Source: Pseudomonas fluorescens
Lineage (GTDB): Bacteria > Pseudomonadota > Gammaproteobacteria > Pseudomonadales > Pseudomonadaceae
Assembly (NCBI RefSeq): GCF_902497745.1
Contig: NZ_CABVHJ010000009.1
Location: 124,001 to 188,000, forward strand
Direction of reading: 5' to 3'
Length of the DNA: 64,000 nucleotides
In this document: positions 26,139-36,193 of the stretch, piece after piece
Numbering within the stretch: the first letter of the stretch is position 1
How the letters are laid out: each line of letters opens with the position of its first letter
The notes under the pieces: model-generated
The model's input: only the letters and a program-made list of their open reading frames with translations
Told to the model about the DNA's origin: nothing
Databases searched by the model: none
Translations under genes and position numbers: made by a program

Positions 26139-26855
26139 ATGCAAGCCATCAACAACCTCAACCTCGATTCGCTGCTCGACACTCTGGTCAGTCTCAGCGC
26201 TGCGTTCATTCTCGGTGGTCTGATCGGCTTCGAGCGCCAGTACCGGCAACGCACCGCCGGCCTGCGCACCAATGTGCTGGTCGCGGTCGGTGCAGCGATT
26301 TTCGTCGACATGGCCAACCGTCTCGCCGGTGCCGAAGGCGCGGTGCGCGTGGTTGCCTACGTGGTCTCCGGGATCGGCTTTCTCGGCGCCGGGGTGATCA
26401 TGCGTGAAGAGGGCAACGTGCGCGGCCTCAACACCGCCGCGACCCTGTGGACTTCGGCGGCGGTCGGTGCCTGTGCCGGCGCCGATCTGCTTGCCGAAGC
26501 GGTGCTCGGCACACTGTTCATTCTGGCCGCCAACACTTTGCTGCGGCCGATCGTCAACAACATCAACCGCCAGCCACTGGACGTGGTTTCGGCAGAAGTC
26601 ACCAACATCGTCTACGTCATCGCCCGACGCTCGCAGCAGACCGCCGTGTTCGCCTTGCTTGAAGCCGAGCTTGAGCGCAGCAACTACCCGGCCAGCGATG
26701 TCGATGTGCATGCGTTTGGTGCCGATGAAATAGAAATCGAAGCGACACTGGCCACAACCTCGGTCGATGGTGATGAACTCGACGCTTTGGTCGCGCGGAT
26801 TTCCACATCGGCGCTGGTGGTGCAGGCGTTCTGGAGTCCGAGTACCACTGAATAA
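26139..26855 (+). CDS. mgtC: MgtC/SapB family membrane protein
   Basis: A 238-residue inner-membrane protein. Family signatures are GGLIGFERQYRQRTAGLRTNVLVAVGAA (near 21-50) and GIGFLGAGVIMREEG near 78, followed by NTAATLWTSAAVGACAGADL. Four to five helices are followed by a soluble ACT-like domain (about 150-238). MgtC proteins limit ATP synthase activity and support growth at low Mg2+ and in hosts. The start at 26139 follows AGGGA; an in-frame codon at 26115 has no ribosome site. Confidence 0.92.
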   Translation: MQAINNLNLDSLLDTLVSLSAAFILGGLIGFERQYRQRTAGLRTNVLVAVGAAIFVDMANRLAGAEGAVRVVAYVVSGIGFLGAGVIMREEGNVRGLNTAATLWTSAAVGACAGADLLAEAVLGTLFILAANTLLRPIVNNINRQPLDVVSAEVTNIVYVIARRSQQTAVFALLEAELERSNYPASDVDVHAFGADEIEIEATLATTSVDGDELDALVARISTSALVVQAFWSPSTTE

Positions 26856-26881
26856 ACCGCTCTCATCCGTTCAGTAGCAAC

Positions 26882-26918
26882 GCCACATCCGGTGATGACG
26901 GGTGTGGCTTTTTTTTTG
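26882..26918 (+). terminator. Terminator after mgtC
   Basis: Stem GCCACAtCCG/CGGgTGTGGC with a 7-base loop is followed by nine T. Confidence 0.88.
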
Positions 26919-27031
26919 CTCTCGGCAGCTCTCCATCCATTTTTAAGATTTGTCCTACAGGCGTCACGGCTCCTTTTGATTAGCCTTGTCATTCACGTGA
27001 TGAGCGTGATTTTCCTGGGCTGTGAAAGACA

Positions 27032-27427
27032 ATGTCCTACAAACGCTGGCGAATCCTTATTGCCGACGAGCAACGGGCGCTGCATGTGCGAATCGGCAAA
27101 TGCCTCAACGAGCTCGGCTGTCGCGGGTACGTGTCGGTGTATTCGTTGCGTGAGCTGCTGGGTGCGACACATTACTCGTCCGATCCGTTTGAGCACTATG
27201 ACCTGCTGATCATCAACGCTGAGCTGATGGCGGTCGGTGGAGTCGATCCTTGGCGTTTTTTTCAATGCAACCTGCAGATTCGTCATGCCGTTATTTACGA
27301 CAAATGTCGAGGCGAGGCATGCGCACAGGCGATATGCAGTACTGATCGACGCTATTTGACCCTGATCCGTACAGCGGATCGGCAGACACTCGGCCCTTTG
27401 ATCGCTGACCTGGCGACAGCACAGTGA
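27032..27427 (+). CDS. Small receiver-like protein lacking the phospho-acceptor Asp (1)
   Basis: A 131-residue protein with the pattern of a CheY-like receiver: beta1 with acidic pair RILIADEQ near 7, and DLLIINAEL near 57, where the usual phosphorylated Asp is replaced by Asn. No output domain follows. It is clearly related to the next gene (shared ILIAD, LTEL/LREL and INAEL segments). Its function is unknown; position upstream of a response regulator and hybrid kinase suggests a regulatory partner or a connector. It is not a canonical response regulator. Confidence 0.8.
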   Translation: MSYKRWRILIADEQRALHVRIGKCLNELGCRGYVSVYSLRELLGATHYSSDPFEHYDLLIINAELMAVGGVDPWRFFQCNLQIRHAVIYDKCRGEACAQAICSTDRRYLTLIRTADRQTLGPLIADLATAQ

Positions 27428-27538
27428 TGGGCATGACTCGGATGAGTAACCTTTTTTTTCGGATTATTCCTACAGAACCCGCCACGCAGCTTGCGTAGTC
27501 TTGCCGCAACCAGAAACCGTGACCCCGGGAGATCGATC

Positions 27539-27982
27539 ATGATCAATAAAGCCCTGCGCATCCTGATCGCAGACCCTCAGCATTTTCACCGGATGAAAAT
27601 CGAGCGACTGTTCAACGGCCTCAATTATTACCGCATTGCTCCGGTGCAGAACCTCACCGAGCTGCTGACCCTGGTGGACTACGGTTGCGAGCCCTTCGAT
27701 GTGGTGGTGATCAACGCCGAACTCGCTGCAGGCTCGCTGGATCTGCTGGGTTTTTTCCTGGATAACCCGCAGGTTCGCCAGGCGTTGATCTACAACGAGC
27801 AAACGGCGCCGTTGCAGCTGGCTTCCGGCTTCGCTCAGGAAAATGTCCAGATCAGCCATTTGTCACTGCCATCAAAACAGTCGATCGACCAGTTGATGGC
27901 GCTGGTCGACGCACCCGCACGGGCACAGACGTTATCAGCCCCCAGGGTAAATCCGTTGGTGCAGAGCGCTGCGCATGCATAG
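27539..27982 (+). CDS. Small receiver-like protein lacking the phospho-acceptor Asp (2)
   Basis: A 147-residue paralogue of the preceding gene: RILIADPQHFHRMKIERLFN near 7-26 and DVVVINAELAAGS near 60, again Asn in place of the phospho-acceptor Asp. The last 25 residues look disordered. The start at 27539 has GGGAGA upstream; the reading frame is also open further upstream but without a ribosome site. The DPQHFHRMKIERLF segment recalls the alpha1 region of BvgA/EvgA-type regulators. It precedes the response regulator by 135 bases. Confidence 0.8.
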   Translation: MINKALRILIADPQHFHRMKIERLFNGLNYYRIAPVQNLTELLTLVDYGCEPFDVVVINAELAAGSLDLLGFFLDNPQVRQALIYNEQTAPLQLASGFAQENVQISHLSLPSKQSIDQLMALVDAPARAQTLSAPRVNPLVQSAAHA

Positions 27983-28117
27983 AAAATCATTTTCTGCAAC
28001 TGTCAGATCTGACAGGTGATTTACGCGCCGTTACGTGTAACAGTCCCTGCGCAGCCACTGAGTCCGGAGCAGCCCCAATCGGTGGCCTGTTCGTCAGACT
28101 TTGCATCGGGAGTGGCC

Positions 28118-28744
28118 ATGAAGTCAGCGCTTGTCGTCGATGATCATCCGGTGGTGCGCGCCGCCATCCGAATCGTGTTGCAAGGCGAAGGATTCAAGCG
28201 GATATACGAGGCGTCCCAAGGCAACGAGGTGGTGTCGCTTATTCGTGAGCACGCGCCGCAACTGGTGATACTCGATCTGAATTTGCCAGTACTCGATGGA
28301 CTCGACGTTCTGGAGCGGATAAGGGTCAATTATCCACGATGCCGAGTGCTGGTTTTCAGTACACACGAACCCATGTTCTATCAGGAGCGCTGTGTGCGTG
28401 CCGGGGCCATGGCCTACGTGACCAAAACCAATCAACTGGAGCAGTTGCGCAATGCCATTCAGGCGGTCGTTTCGGGACATACCTATTTTTCCGCGCTTCC
28501 GGACTACCTCAGCACGCTGAATGCCGTGCAAACCACCGAAAAACAGATGATCGATCAGCTCTCTGATCGTGAGTTGACTATTTTCGTGCAACTGGGGCAG
28601 GGCAAGTCCAACAAGGCGATTGCCGGGGACATGCACCTGAGCCACAAAACCGTCAGCACCTATAAAACCCGACTGATGAAAAAACTCGGGGTGTACTCAT
28701 TGGTGCTCTTGCGCGAATTCGCCAAGCGCAATCATGTGATCTGA
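28118..28744 (+). CDS. LuxR/FixJ-type response regulator (BvgA/EvgA-like)
   Basis: A 208-residue response regulator: receiver (1-120) with acidic pair DDHP (8-11), phospho-acceptor in VILDLNLP near 54 and Lys in YVTKTNQ, then a LuxR-type helix-turn-helix (about 145-205; [39 protein letters not shown]). It ends 10 bases before the hybrid kinase, so the two are a natural pair. An upstream in-frame ATG at 28016 would add 34 non-conserved residues. Confidence 0.93.
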   Translation: MKSALVVDDHPVVRAAIRIVLQGEGFKRIYEASQGNEVVSLIREHAPQLVILDLNLPVLDGLDVLERIRVNYPRCRVLVFSTHEPMFYQERCVRAGAMAYVTKTNQLEQLRNAIQAVVSGHTYFSALPDYLSTLNAVQTTEKQMIDQLSDRELTIFVQLGQGKSNKAIAGDMHLSHKTVSTYKTRLMKKLGVYSLVLLREFAKRNHVI

Positions 28745-28754
28745 GCAAGCGCAC

Positions 28755-31700
28755 ATGCGGCAGGGATGCTGGATTGTCTGCCTGTGGTTGAGTCTGATCG
28801 CCAGCAGTTGGGCGGGTGACACGCCGCAGGTGCTGCAGGTATTGACCCGTACCGGCCTGGCAAACGTCCAGCTGCGGCTGGACGAGCAGGACCGCCAGTG
28901 GCTACGGCAGCACCCGGTGCTGCGCATGGGTATTTCCGGTCCGGATTACCCACCGTTCGAGATCACCCGCAATCACCAGGAACTCGAAGGGCTCACCGCC
29001 GATTACGCTGATCTGCTGGCGCAGTTGCTCGGCATACGCATTGAAGTCCGGCGTTTTGCCAACCGCGATGCGGTGATGGCGGCACTCAAGCGTGGTGACC
29101 TCGATCTGCTGGGAACCTCGAACAATTTTGAAGCCGCCGACCCGGATTTCATCCTGTCCCGCGCTTACGCCGAAGATCAGCCGATGCTGGTGACTCGCCT
29201 CGATGAAAAGCTGCCGGCCGATCTTGCCGGCAAGCGCGTGGCCATGGTCGAGGACTATTTGCCGCTGGCGGATGTGCAGGGGTTTTATCCCTATGCCAGT
29301 GTGCAGCGTTACCCTTCGGCGATGGATGCGCTCGGTGCGGTGGCCTTCGGCGCGGATGATGTGTATCTGGGCGACTTCATCAGTGCCAACTATCTGATCA
29401 ACACCAATTATCGCAACGACCTGCAATTGGCCGGCCCGTCGGGGCTGGACGCCAATTCGTTCGCTTTTGCCTTGTTGCGCAGCGATGTACGCCTCAAGCG
29501 CATCGTCGACAAGGTGTTGACCGCCATTCCCATGGAGCATCGCCAACGCATCGAGCAGCGCTGGAGCGTTGGCCTTGCCGAGATGGCTGACCAATCGCGG
29601 GTGCAACTCAGTGCCAGTGAACAGGCCTGGCTGGACCAGCATCCACGGGTGCGGGTCGGTGCCATCGACGATTTTGCGCCGCTGACTTTTTTTGATGCCG
29701 ACGGCCGCTTCAGCGGGTTGTCCGCGCAGTTGCTGAGTTTGATCAGCCAGCGCAGCGGATTGAATTTTGAAATCGTGCGTGGTGCGTCGCTCGATCGTCA
29801 GATCGAACAACTCAAGGCCGGTGAGCTGGATGTGTTGCCAGTGGTGACACCGAGCAGCGAGCGCGAAACCGAACTGCAATTTACCCGCGCCTATCTGAAC
29901 AATCCTTTTGTGCTGGTCAGTGCAATCACCGTGCAGGGGCCGCTCAACCTTGATGACCTGGCCGGTAAACGGCTGGCGATTTATCGCGGCCACCCGTTGC
30001 GCGGATTTCTCTTGGAACGCGTGCCGGGCATCCGTCTGATCGAAGTCAAAAGCCCTGCCGAAGGCATGGCGCTGATTGCCAAGGGGCAAGTCGACGCCAC
30101 GGTGAGCTCGTTGCTGGTGGCGCGCTTTCTGATCGCCCGTCACTACCGCGAACGTCTGCGTATTACTGGCACGGTCGGCGATCAACCGGCGCGCATTGCG
30201 CTGGCGACCGCACCGCAAATGCCCGCACTGCATTCGATCCTGAACAAGGCGTTGTTGAGCATCGCCCCACAACAGATGGACGAACTGGTTGAGCGCTGGA
30301 GCCACGATGTGGTGGTGGATGACAGTTACTGGTTACAACATCGCCGCGAGATTCTCCTCGGCTTTGCCGGTGCGGCGGTCTTGCTGGCACTCGCGCTGGC
30401 CTGGATCGTTTTTCAGCGCCAGCAGATCCGCCGACGCCAGCAATGGTTGCAGCAATTGCAGGAAGCCAAGGACGTAGCAGACGATGCGAATCGGGCGAAA
30501 ACCACGTTTCTGGCAACCATGAGCCATGAAATCCGCACACCGATGAATGCCTTGATCGGCATGCTCGAACTGGCCCTCAAGCGCGCAGAAGAAGGCGTGA
30601 CCGATCGCTTGGCGATTCAGGTAGCGTCCAATGCCGGGCAACAATTGCTGGCGCTGATCGGCGACATTCTCGACATCGCACGGATCGAGACCGGGCACCT
30701 GTCACTCGCGCCCGAACGCGCCAACCTGCGCGAGCTGGTGGCGTCAGTGTGCAGGGTGTTTGAAGGGCTGGCGCGGCAGAAGCGCTTGTTGTGGCACATC
30801 GAACTGGATCCCCGCAGCAACGTTGATGTGCTGATTGATCCGACGCGGTTCAAACAAGTGCTATCGAATCTGCTGAGCAATGCGATCAAGTTCACTGAAG
30901 AAGGCGAGGTCAGTCTGCGGCTGGTGGTGAGCGCAGCGGTGACAGAAACACTGGCCGTGAAAGTGCGGATCGAGGACAGCGGGGTGGGCATCAGCCACGA
31001 CGATCGGCGGCGTTTGTTCAGCCCGTTCGTGCAGGCGAGCAATCACTCGCAGTCGGCACGCAGCGGTTCCGGACTGGGCCTGGTCATCAGTCGCAGCCTC
31101 TGCGAAATGATGGGCGGCACGCTGCGGCTCGACAGTGCGCCGGGCGAGGGTACGCAAGTCGAAGTCAGTCTCGAACTGCCGCTGTTGGCCGCTCTCGCTC
31201 AGACCCCGACACCCCCGCAAGCCGACATTGCTGCTGCGTGTTCACTGAGTGTGCTGGTGGTTGACGATCATCCGGTGAACCGTCTGCTGCTGTGCTGGCA
31301 GTTGAGTGAACTCGGCCATCGCACGGTCGACACCGAAAACGGTGATGAAGGTCTTGAGCGCTGGCGTACGCAAGCGTTCGATGTGGTGATCACCGATTGC
31401 AACATGCCGAGGCGTAACGGTTATCAACTGGCGCAGGCCATTCGTGATGAAGAAGCGATTGCCGGGCGCAAGCCTTGCCTGATTCTTGGCTTTACCGCCA
31501 ACGCGCAGGCCGAGGAACGGACGCGGTGCCTGAAGGCCGGCATGGACGAGTGCCTGTTCAAACCGATCCGCTTGCACGATCTGGCGCAGGCATTGACGGC
31601 GGCCAGTCACTGCGACATCGCGGCGGCCTCCAGCGCGGTGCCAGTATTGGCGGAGATCGATCTGAGCGCCCTGGAGCAAATGGCCGGAAATGATCGTGGC

Positions 31701-31973
31701 GTGATCGAACATTTACGCAAGGAGGTGCTGAACAGCTTGCACCTTGATCTGCAACGTCTGGATCTGTTGCAGCAAGAGCAGGATCGCGCGGGGCTTCGCG
31801 ATCTGGCTCATCACATCAAGGGTGGCGCGCAGATGGTCGGGGCCGCGCGGGTGGTGGCGGCGTGTATCGAGCTTGAGCAGGCGTGCCGCGAAGTGCACGC
31901 GGCGCCTTTGGATACGTCGAGCGATGCGCTGCGCGAGGCCATGGCCGGCCTCGCGCAGCGCCTGCAAAGCTGA
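28755..31973 (+). CDS. BvgS/EvgS-like hybrid sensor kinase
   Basis: A 1072-residue unorthodox sensor kinase of the inner membrane. Domains in order: signal peptide (1-20), two periplasmic SBP_bac_3 sensor domains (about 45-290 and 295-520), one membrane helix (about 533-553), HisKA with [11 protein letters not shown] (His 591), HATPase (N box [10 protein letters not shown] boxes DSGVGIS and GSGLGL), receiver with ITDCNMP (Asp 881) and a C-terminal Hpt with AHHIKGG (His about 1019). There is no clear PAS domain between membrane helix and HisKA. It should feed the adjacent LuxR-type regulator through the His-Asp-His-Asp relay. The signal is unknown. Confidence 0.95.
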   Translation: MRQGCWIVCLWLSLIASSWAGDTPQVLQVLTRTGLANVQLRLDEQDRQWLRQHPVLRMGISGPDYPPFEITRNHQELEGLTADYADLLAQLLGIRIEVRRFANRDAVMAALKRGDLDLLGTSNNFEAADPDFILSRAYAEDQPMLVTRLDEKLPADLAGKRVAMVEDYLPLADVQGFYPYASVQRYPSAMDALGAVAFGADDVYLGDFISANYLINTNYRNDLQLAGPSGLDANSFAFALLRSDVRLKRIVDKVLTAIPMEHRQRIEQRWSVGLAEMADQSRVQLSASEQAWLDQHPRVRVGAIDDFAPLTFFDADGRFSGLSAQLLSLISQRSGLNFEIVRGASLDRQIEQLKAGELDVLPVVTPSSERETELQFTRAYLNNPFVLVSAITVQGPLNLDDLAGKRLAIYRGHPLRGFLLERVPGIRLIEVKSPAEGMALIAKGQVDATVSSLLVARFLIARHYRERLRITGTVGDQPARIALATAPQMPALHSILNKALLSIAPQQMDELVERWSHDVVVDDSYWLQHRREILLGFAGAAVLLALALAWIVFQRQQIRRRQQWLQQLQEAKDVADDANRAKTTFLATMSHEIRTPMNALIGMLELALKRAEEGVTDRLAIQVASNAGQQLLALIGDILDIARIETGHLSLAPERANLRELVASVCRVFEGLARQKRLLWHIELDPRSNVDVLIDPTRFKQVLSNLLSNAIKFTEEGEVSLRLVVSAAVTETLAVKVRIEDSGVGISHDDRRRLFSPFVQASNHSQSARSGSGLGLVISRSLCEMMGGTLRLDSAPGEGTQVEVSLELPLLAALAQTPTPPQADIAAACSLSVLVVDDHPVNRLLLCWQLSELGHRTVDTENGDEGLERWRTQAFDVVITDCNMPRRNGYQLAQAIRDEEAIAGRKPCLILGFTANAQAEERTRCLKAGMDECLFKPIRLHDLAQALTAASHCDIAAASSAVPVLAEIDLSALEQMAGNDRGVIEHLRKEVLNSLHLDLQRLDLLQQEQDRAGLRDLAHHIKGGAQMVGAARVVAACIELEQACREVHAAPLDTSSDALREAMAGLAQRLQS

Positions 31974-31983
31974 CGGCGGCAGG

Positions 31984-32787
31984 TCAGTCCCAGTCAGGCG
32001 CGATGCCTTTCGGGCTGGTCAGGCGATGGTCGCGATCAAGCGTGGCAATCAGCGCCATGTCGGCATTGCTCAAGGTCAGCGCCGTTGCGGCAAGGTTGCT
32101 TTGCAGGTTGGCGCGTTTGGTCGACGACGGGATCACCGCGTAGCCCGACTGCATCGCCCAGGCGAGGGTGACTTGCGCCGGGGTGGCTTGCAGGCGTTCG
32201 GCAATCTGCTGGATCAGCGGGTCGTTCAGCACTTCACCGTAGGCGAGGGTCATGTACGAAGTGATGTGGATGCCTTGGCTGCGGGCGAACTCGACTACCT
32301 TGCGGTTCTGCAGATACGGGTGCAGTTCGATCTGGTTGGTCGCGATGTTTTCTGCACCGACCGCAGCAATCGCCTGCTTCATCAAATCGATGGTGAAGTT
32401 GGAAACACCGATCTGCCGGGTCAGGCCCAGGCGTTTGGCTTCCAGCAGGGCGCCCATGAATTCTTCCACCGGGACCTGGTTTTCCGGCGACGGCCAGTGA
32501 ATCAAGGTCAGGTCGAGGTAGTCGGTCTGCAGTTTCTGCAGGCTGTCCTTGAGGCTGTCGATCAAGCGATCCTTGGCGAAGTTGGCGACCCAGATCTTGC
32601 TAGTGAGGAACAGCTCTTCACGCGGGATGCCGCTGGCCGCGATGGCGTGGCCGACATCGGTTTCGTTTTCGTAGATTTGCGCGGTGTCGATGACCCGGTA
32701 GCCGAGTTCGACGGCGGTGCTCACCGAGTCGATGACCACTTGGCCTTGCAGACGAAACGTACCAAGACCGAAAGCGGGAACAGACAT
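31984..32787 (-). CDS. dkgB: Aldo/keto reductase, 2,5-diketo-D-gluconate reductase B type
   Basis: A 267-residue NADPH-dependent aldo/keto reductase, the same length as E. coli DkgB and very similar throughout (start [13 protein letters not shown], end PKGIAPDWD). Visible: DTAQIYENE with catalytic Asp and Tyr (about 40-48), Lys in TSKIW (about 70), LIHWPSP (His about 103) and the cofactor region [14 protein letters not shown]. It reduces keto sugars and methylglyoxal-like aldehydes. The start at 32787 fits homologues; the frame is open further upstream. It converges on the hybrid kinase with 10 bases between stops. Confidence 0.95.
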   Translation of the reverse strand: MSVPAFGLGTFRLQGQVVIDSVSTAVELGYRVIDTAQIYENETDVGHAIAASGIPREELFLTSKIWVANFAKDRLIDSLKDSLQKLQTDYLDLTLIHWPSPENQVPVEEFMGALLEAKRLGLTRQIGVSNFTIDLMKQAIAAVGAENIATNQIELHPYLQNRKVVEFARSQGIHITSYMTLAYGEVLNDPLIQQIAERLQATPAQVTLAWAMQSGYAVIPSSTKRANLQSNLAATALTLSNADMALIATLDRDHRLTSPKGIAPDWD

Positions 32788-32926
32788 GAAAGACTCCAGG
32801 GGTTGCAGTGGGAATGGGCAGGAGTATCCGCGTCGGTATCGTTGAGAAAAACCGCTGGTGGGGCAAAGCACTGTTGACCGGAAGTCATGAATCATTTTCA
32901 GGACTTATGTTGTCCGGGCTGGCCCC

Positions 32927-32990
32927 TTCGCGAGCAGGCTCGCTCCCACATTGGAATGCATGCTCATGTGGGAGCGAGCCTGCTCGCGAA
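32927..32990. repeat. REPIN, family A (short loop)
   Basis: Inverted pair of the GAGCAGGCTCGCTCCCACA element with only about 17 bases between arms; it lies between dkgB and the LysR gene. Confidence 0.88.
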
Positions 32991-33005
32991 GGGCGCACCG
33001 CCGAT

Positions 33006-33914
33006 TCAGGCAATGTCGCTTTGGGCAAACTCCTCCCCAAGAAAATCAATCAACGTACGTACCGACGGCAACAACCCGCGTCGCGACGGAAAGATCGCAT
33101 GCACCACCCCGCATTTCGGTGCCCACCCCGGAATCAGCTCCACGACGCGCCCGGCGGCAATGTCCTCTCGCACGACTACGCTCGGCAAATGCGCCACGCC
33201 AACCCCGGCAATTACCGCCTGACGCAACGCGATCAAATCATCGGTGACCATTCGTGGCGTATGGCGGATCAGCGCCGTATTGCCATTCGGCCCCAGCAAC
33301 TCCCACTGATACTCCCGCTGCGCCGCGCCCCAATGCAGGCTCGGCAAACCATTGAGGTCAGCGGGCGAGGGCGGTGACGACAGGCGTTCGACAAACTCTG
33401 GGCTACCGACCACCGATTGCGTGCTGTTGCCCAACACCTTCATGACCATGTCGGTGTTTTCCAGCGGCGGAAAACGCACGCGCAGCGCGATGTCGAATCC
33501 TTCATGAATCAAGTCGACCCGACGATTGGTGCTCTCGATGAACAACTCCACCAGCGGGTACTTGAGCATGTAACGCGTGAGCATCGGCCCGACCCACGAG
33601 TTAAGCAGCGCCGTCGGGCAACTCAGGCGTACCAGGCCTTGCGGCTCGGAGCGGTTGCGCTCGATCAGTTCGGCGGCGCTCTCGGCTTCGATGCGCATGG
33701 CCAGGCAACGCTGGTAATAGGCCTGGCCGATTTCGGTCAATGAACAATGACGGCTGGTGCGGTGCAGCAGGCGCACGCCGAGGCGTTCTTCCAACTCGGC
33801 GATGCGCCGGCTGAGTTTTGATTTGGGCATGTCCAGCGCGCGCCCGGCGGCCGCGAATCCGTGGTGCTCGACCACTTGGGTGAAGTAGTAGAGGGTGTTG
33901 AGGTCTTCCACCAT
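33006..33914 (-). CDS. LysR-family transcription regulator
   Basis: A 302-residue LysR protein: winged helix-turn-helix (1-60; FTQVVEHHGFAAAGRALDMPKSKLSRRIAELEERLG) and a periplasmic-binding-protein-like effector domain (about 90-295; GLVRLSCPTALLNSWVGPML). It is divergent from the pirin gene with 105 bases between them, so it probably controls the pirin-hydrolase operon and itself. The inducer is unknown. Confidence 0.92.
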   Translation of the reverse strand: MVEDLNTLYYFTQVVEHHGFAAAGRALDMPKSKLSRRIAELEERLGVRLLHRTSRHCSLTEIGQAYYQRCLAMRIEAESAAELIERNRSEPQGLVRLSCPTALLNSWVGPMLTRYMLKYPLVELFIESTNRRVDLIHEGFDIALRVRFPPLENTDMVMKVLGNSTQSVVGSPEFVERLSSPPSPADLNGLPSLHWGAAQREYQWELLGPNGNTALIRHTPRMVTDDLIALRQAVIAGVGVAHLPSVVVREDIAAGRVVELIPGWAPKCGVVHAIFPSRRGLLPSVRTLIDFLGEEFAQSDIA

Positions 33915-33969
33915 CGTTCTCCAGATAGAACGCTAAGGCTGATTTTTGCAGTCTAGTGCATTAATGGTC

Positions 33970-33990
33970 ATGGATTTAAGCTTAATCCAT
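33970..33990. promoter_or_regulatory. Palindrome between lysR and pirin genes
   Basis: ATGGATT (33970-33976) and AATCCAT (33984-33990) flank AAGCTT in a 21-base inverted repeat with the T-N11-A form expected of LysR sites. It lies 30 bases before the pirin start. Confidence 0.55.
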
Positions 33991-34019
33991 CGCATCACTC
34001 ACCCCCATTGGAGACAACC

Positions 34020-34886
34020 ATGAAAAACATCATCGGTATCTACACCAGCCCGCGCGGCCATTGGGTCGGCGATGGTTTCCCGGTTCGCACGCTGTTTTCC
34101 TACGACAACCTGGGCAAACACATCAGCCCGTTCCTGCTGCTCGATCACGCCGGCCCGGCCGATTTCACCCCGACCACCGAACGGCGTGGCGTTGGTCAGC
34201 ATCCGCACCGTGGTTTTGAAACCGTGACTATCGTGTATGAAGGCGAAGTGCAGCACCGCGACTCGACCGGCAGCGGCGGCGTGATCGGCCCGGGCGATGT
34301 GCAATGGATGACGGCCGCGTCCGGGATTCTCCACGAGGAGTTTCACTCGGAAAACTTCGCCAAAACCGGCGGCAAACTGGAAATGGTGCAGCTGTGGGTC
34401 AACCTGCCGGCCAAAGACAAAATGGCCGCGCCGGGCTACCAGACCATTCTCGACAGTGACATCCCGAGCATTGCGCTCAAGGACAACGCCGGCCGCCTGC
34501 GCCTGATCGCCGGTGAGTTCGATGGCCACACCGGCCCGTCGCGCACCTTCACGCCGATCGACGTGTGGGATCTGCGCCTGAACGCCGGCAAGTTGCTGAC
34601 GCTCGATCTGCATGAAGGCCGCAACACCGCGCTGGTGGTGTTGAAAGGCTCGGTGCAGGTCAACGGTGTGGAAGCGGTGCGCGAAGGGCAGTTGGCGCTG
34701 TTCGAGCGTGACGGACATCAGATGACGCTCGAAGCCAGCCAGGACGCGGTGGTGTTGCTGCTCAGTGGCGAACCGATCGACGAACCGATCGTCGGCCATG
34801 GCCCGTTCGTGATGAATACCGAGCAGGAAATCCACCAGGCGTTCGCCGACTTCCAGTCCGGCCGCTTCGGCCAGATGCACGCTTAA
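34020..34886 (+). CDS. Pirin family protein
   Basis: A 288-residue bicupin of the pirin family. The N-terminal cupin has metal-site segments [15 protein letters not shown] (about 60-75) and [11 protein letters not shown] (about 105-115) and the first motif [12 protein letters not shown]. Bacterial pirins act as quercetinases or as redox-sensitive regulators; which applies here cannot be told. It begins at 34020 after TTGGAGACA and leads an operon with the isochorismatase-like gene. Confidence 0.92.
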   Translation: MKNIIGIYTSPRGHWVGDGFPVRTLFSYDNLGKHISPFLLLDHAGPADFTPTTERRGVGQHPHRGFETVTIVYEGEVQHRDSTGSGGVIGPGDVQWMTAASGILHEEFHSENFAKTGGKLEMVQLWVNLPAKDKMAAPGYQTILDSDIPSIALKDNAGRLRLIAGEFDGHTGPSRTFTPIDVWDLRLNAGKLLTLDLHEGRNTALVVLKGSVQVNGVEAVREGQLALFERDGHQMTLEASQDAVVLLLSGEPIDEPIVGHGPFVMNTEQEIHQAFADFQSGRFGQMHA

Positions 34887-34972
34887 CGCACCACCACTCC
34901 GCTCTACACAGGACGCGTAGGCCGGTTCGCAGGCCAGGGATGGCTGTCGCCTATAGAAAAGAGGAAACGCCC

Positions 34973-35656
34973 ATGAACACTGTCAATGCAGCGAATTTCG
35001 ACGGCCAGAAACCGACCATCGATGCCAGCGATGCGGCCATGTTGTTGATCGACCACCAGAGCGGTCTGTTCCAGATCGTCAAGGACATGGATGTGCCGCA
35101 ACTGCGCGCCAACGCCATCGCGCTGGCCAAGGCCGCGACCCTGCTGAAAATGCCGGTCATCACCACGGCCTCCGTGCCGCAAGGGCCGAACGGGCCGTTG
35201 ATTCCGGAGATTCACGAAGCCGCACCGCACGCGCAATACGTGGCGCGCAAAGGCGAGATCAATGCCTGGGACAACCCGGAGTTTCATGCAGCGGTCAAAG
35301 CCACCGGCAAGAAAACCCTGGTGATTGCCGGCACCCTGACCAGCGTCTGCCTGGCGTTCCCGTCGATCGCCGCCGTGCACGAAGGCTACAGGGTGTTTGC
35401 CGTGGTCGATGCGTCCGGTAATCACTCGAAACTGGCCACTGATCTGACAGTGGCCCGTTTGGCCCAGGCCGGGGTGGTGCCGATCGACATCATGGCTACG
35501 CTTTCCGAGCTGCAAGGCTCGTGGAACCGTCCCGATGCCGAGCAGTGGGCGGCCGTCTACGCCCAGGCCATGCCGCACTATCAATTGCTGATCGAGAGCT
35601 ACCTCAAGGCTCAGCAAGTCGCGAACGAACACGAAGTGCTGGATTCCCAGCGCTGA
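34973..35656 (+). CDS. Isochorismatase-like cysteine hydrolase (YcaC type)
   Basis: A 227-residue hydrolase with the Asp-Lys-Cys triad of the family: Asp 27 in LLIDHQSG, Lys 93 in ARKGEINAW and Cys 126 in TSVCLAF, with the cis-peptide region GTLTS before the Cys. INAWDNPEF is typical of YcaC-like members. The substrate is unknown. The start follows AGAGGAAACG. It is second in the pirin operon and is followed by the remains of a related gene. Confidence 0.92.
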   Translation: MNTVNAANFDGQKPTIDASDAAMLLIDHQSGLFQIVKDMDVPQLRANAIALAKAATLLKMPVITTASVPQGPNGPLIPEIHEAAPHAQYVARKGEINAWDNPEFHAAVKATGKKTLVIAGTLTSVCLAFPSIAAVHEGYRVFAVVDASGNHSKLATDLTVARLAQAGVVPIDIMATLSELQGSWNRPDAEQWAAVYAQAMPHYQLLIESYLKAQQVANEHEVLDSQR

Positions 35657-35711
35657 TCGAGTCTCCTGAGGCCGACCCCGTCGGCCTCTACCACCCGCGA
35701 GGATTACTGCT

Positions 35712-35988
35712 ATGACCACTCAATACAAACGTCTGGACAAGAACAACGCTGCGGTGTTGCTGGTCGACCATCAGGCCCTCGGGCACGTTCAACGAACTGA
35801 CCCGCGAATCGGCGTGGAATCGCATGTCCAGCGCCGGTGCGCAATTGATGACCTGGTTCGGTCTGGCCTGTGAGCTGCACCGCGACTGGCGCAACGACAT
35901 CGAAGGGCTGGGCACGCTGTTCTCCAACCACATTCCGGACTACCGCAACCTGTTCACCAGCTACAACAGCCTGACTAACGATAAATAA
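35712..35988 (+). pseudogene. Deleted YcaC-like hydrolase remnant
   Basis: The start encodes 21 residues typical of YcaC-like hydrolases (MTTQYKRLDKNNAAVLLVDH then Q) and then jumps, one frame over, to the C terminus of the same family (SGTFNELTRESAW through FSNHIPDYRNLFTSYNSLTN to a stop at 35986-35988). About 120 codons, including the Lys and Cys of the catalytic triad, are missing, and the junction near 35775-35782 is out of frame, so the original frame stops after about 53 codons. The tail still reads cleanly, suggesting a recent event. Confidence 0.88.
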
Positions 35989-36008
35989 CCCGCCACCCCG
36001 TAAACCTG

Positions 36009-36084
36009 TGTAGGAGCTGCCGCAGGCTGCGATCTTTGTTGTTTTTTCAAGATCAAAAGATCGCAGCCTGCGGCAGCTCCTACA
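36009..36084. repeat. REPIN, family B
   Basis: Inverted pair of the TGTAGGAGCTGCCGCAGGCT element (36009-36036 and 36049-36084) with a T-rich loop; it follows the pseudogene. Confidence 0.9.
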
Positions 36085-36193
36085 TGGGTTTTGTGGTGTT
36101 TTTGCGGGCGTGTTCATCCTCTGAAATCAATTGCTCCTACACTTGCTCAATCTGTGCGATCTTCTCGCGATTGGCCCCCGTCGGAGTTGTTTG

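Noticed and set aside
35740..36117. Minus-strand gene over the hydrolase remnant
   Set aside because: The frame runs through a REPIN and has no motif; the plus-strand fragments clearly match one hydrolase family.
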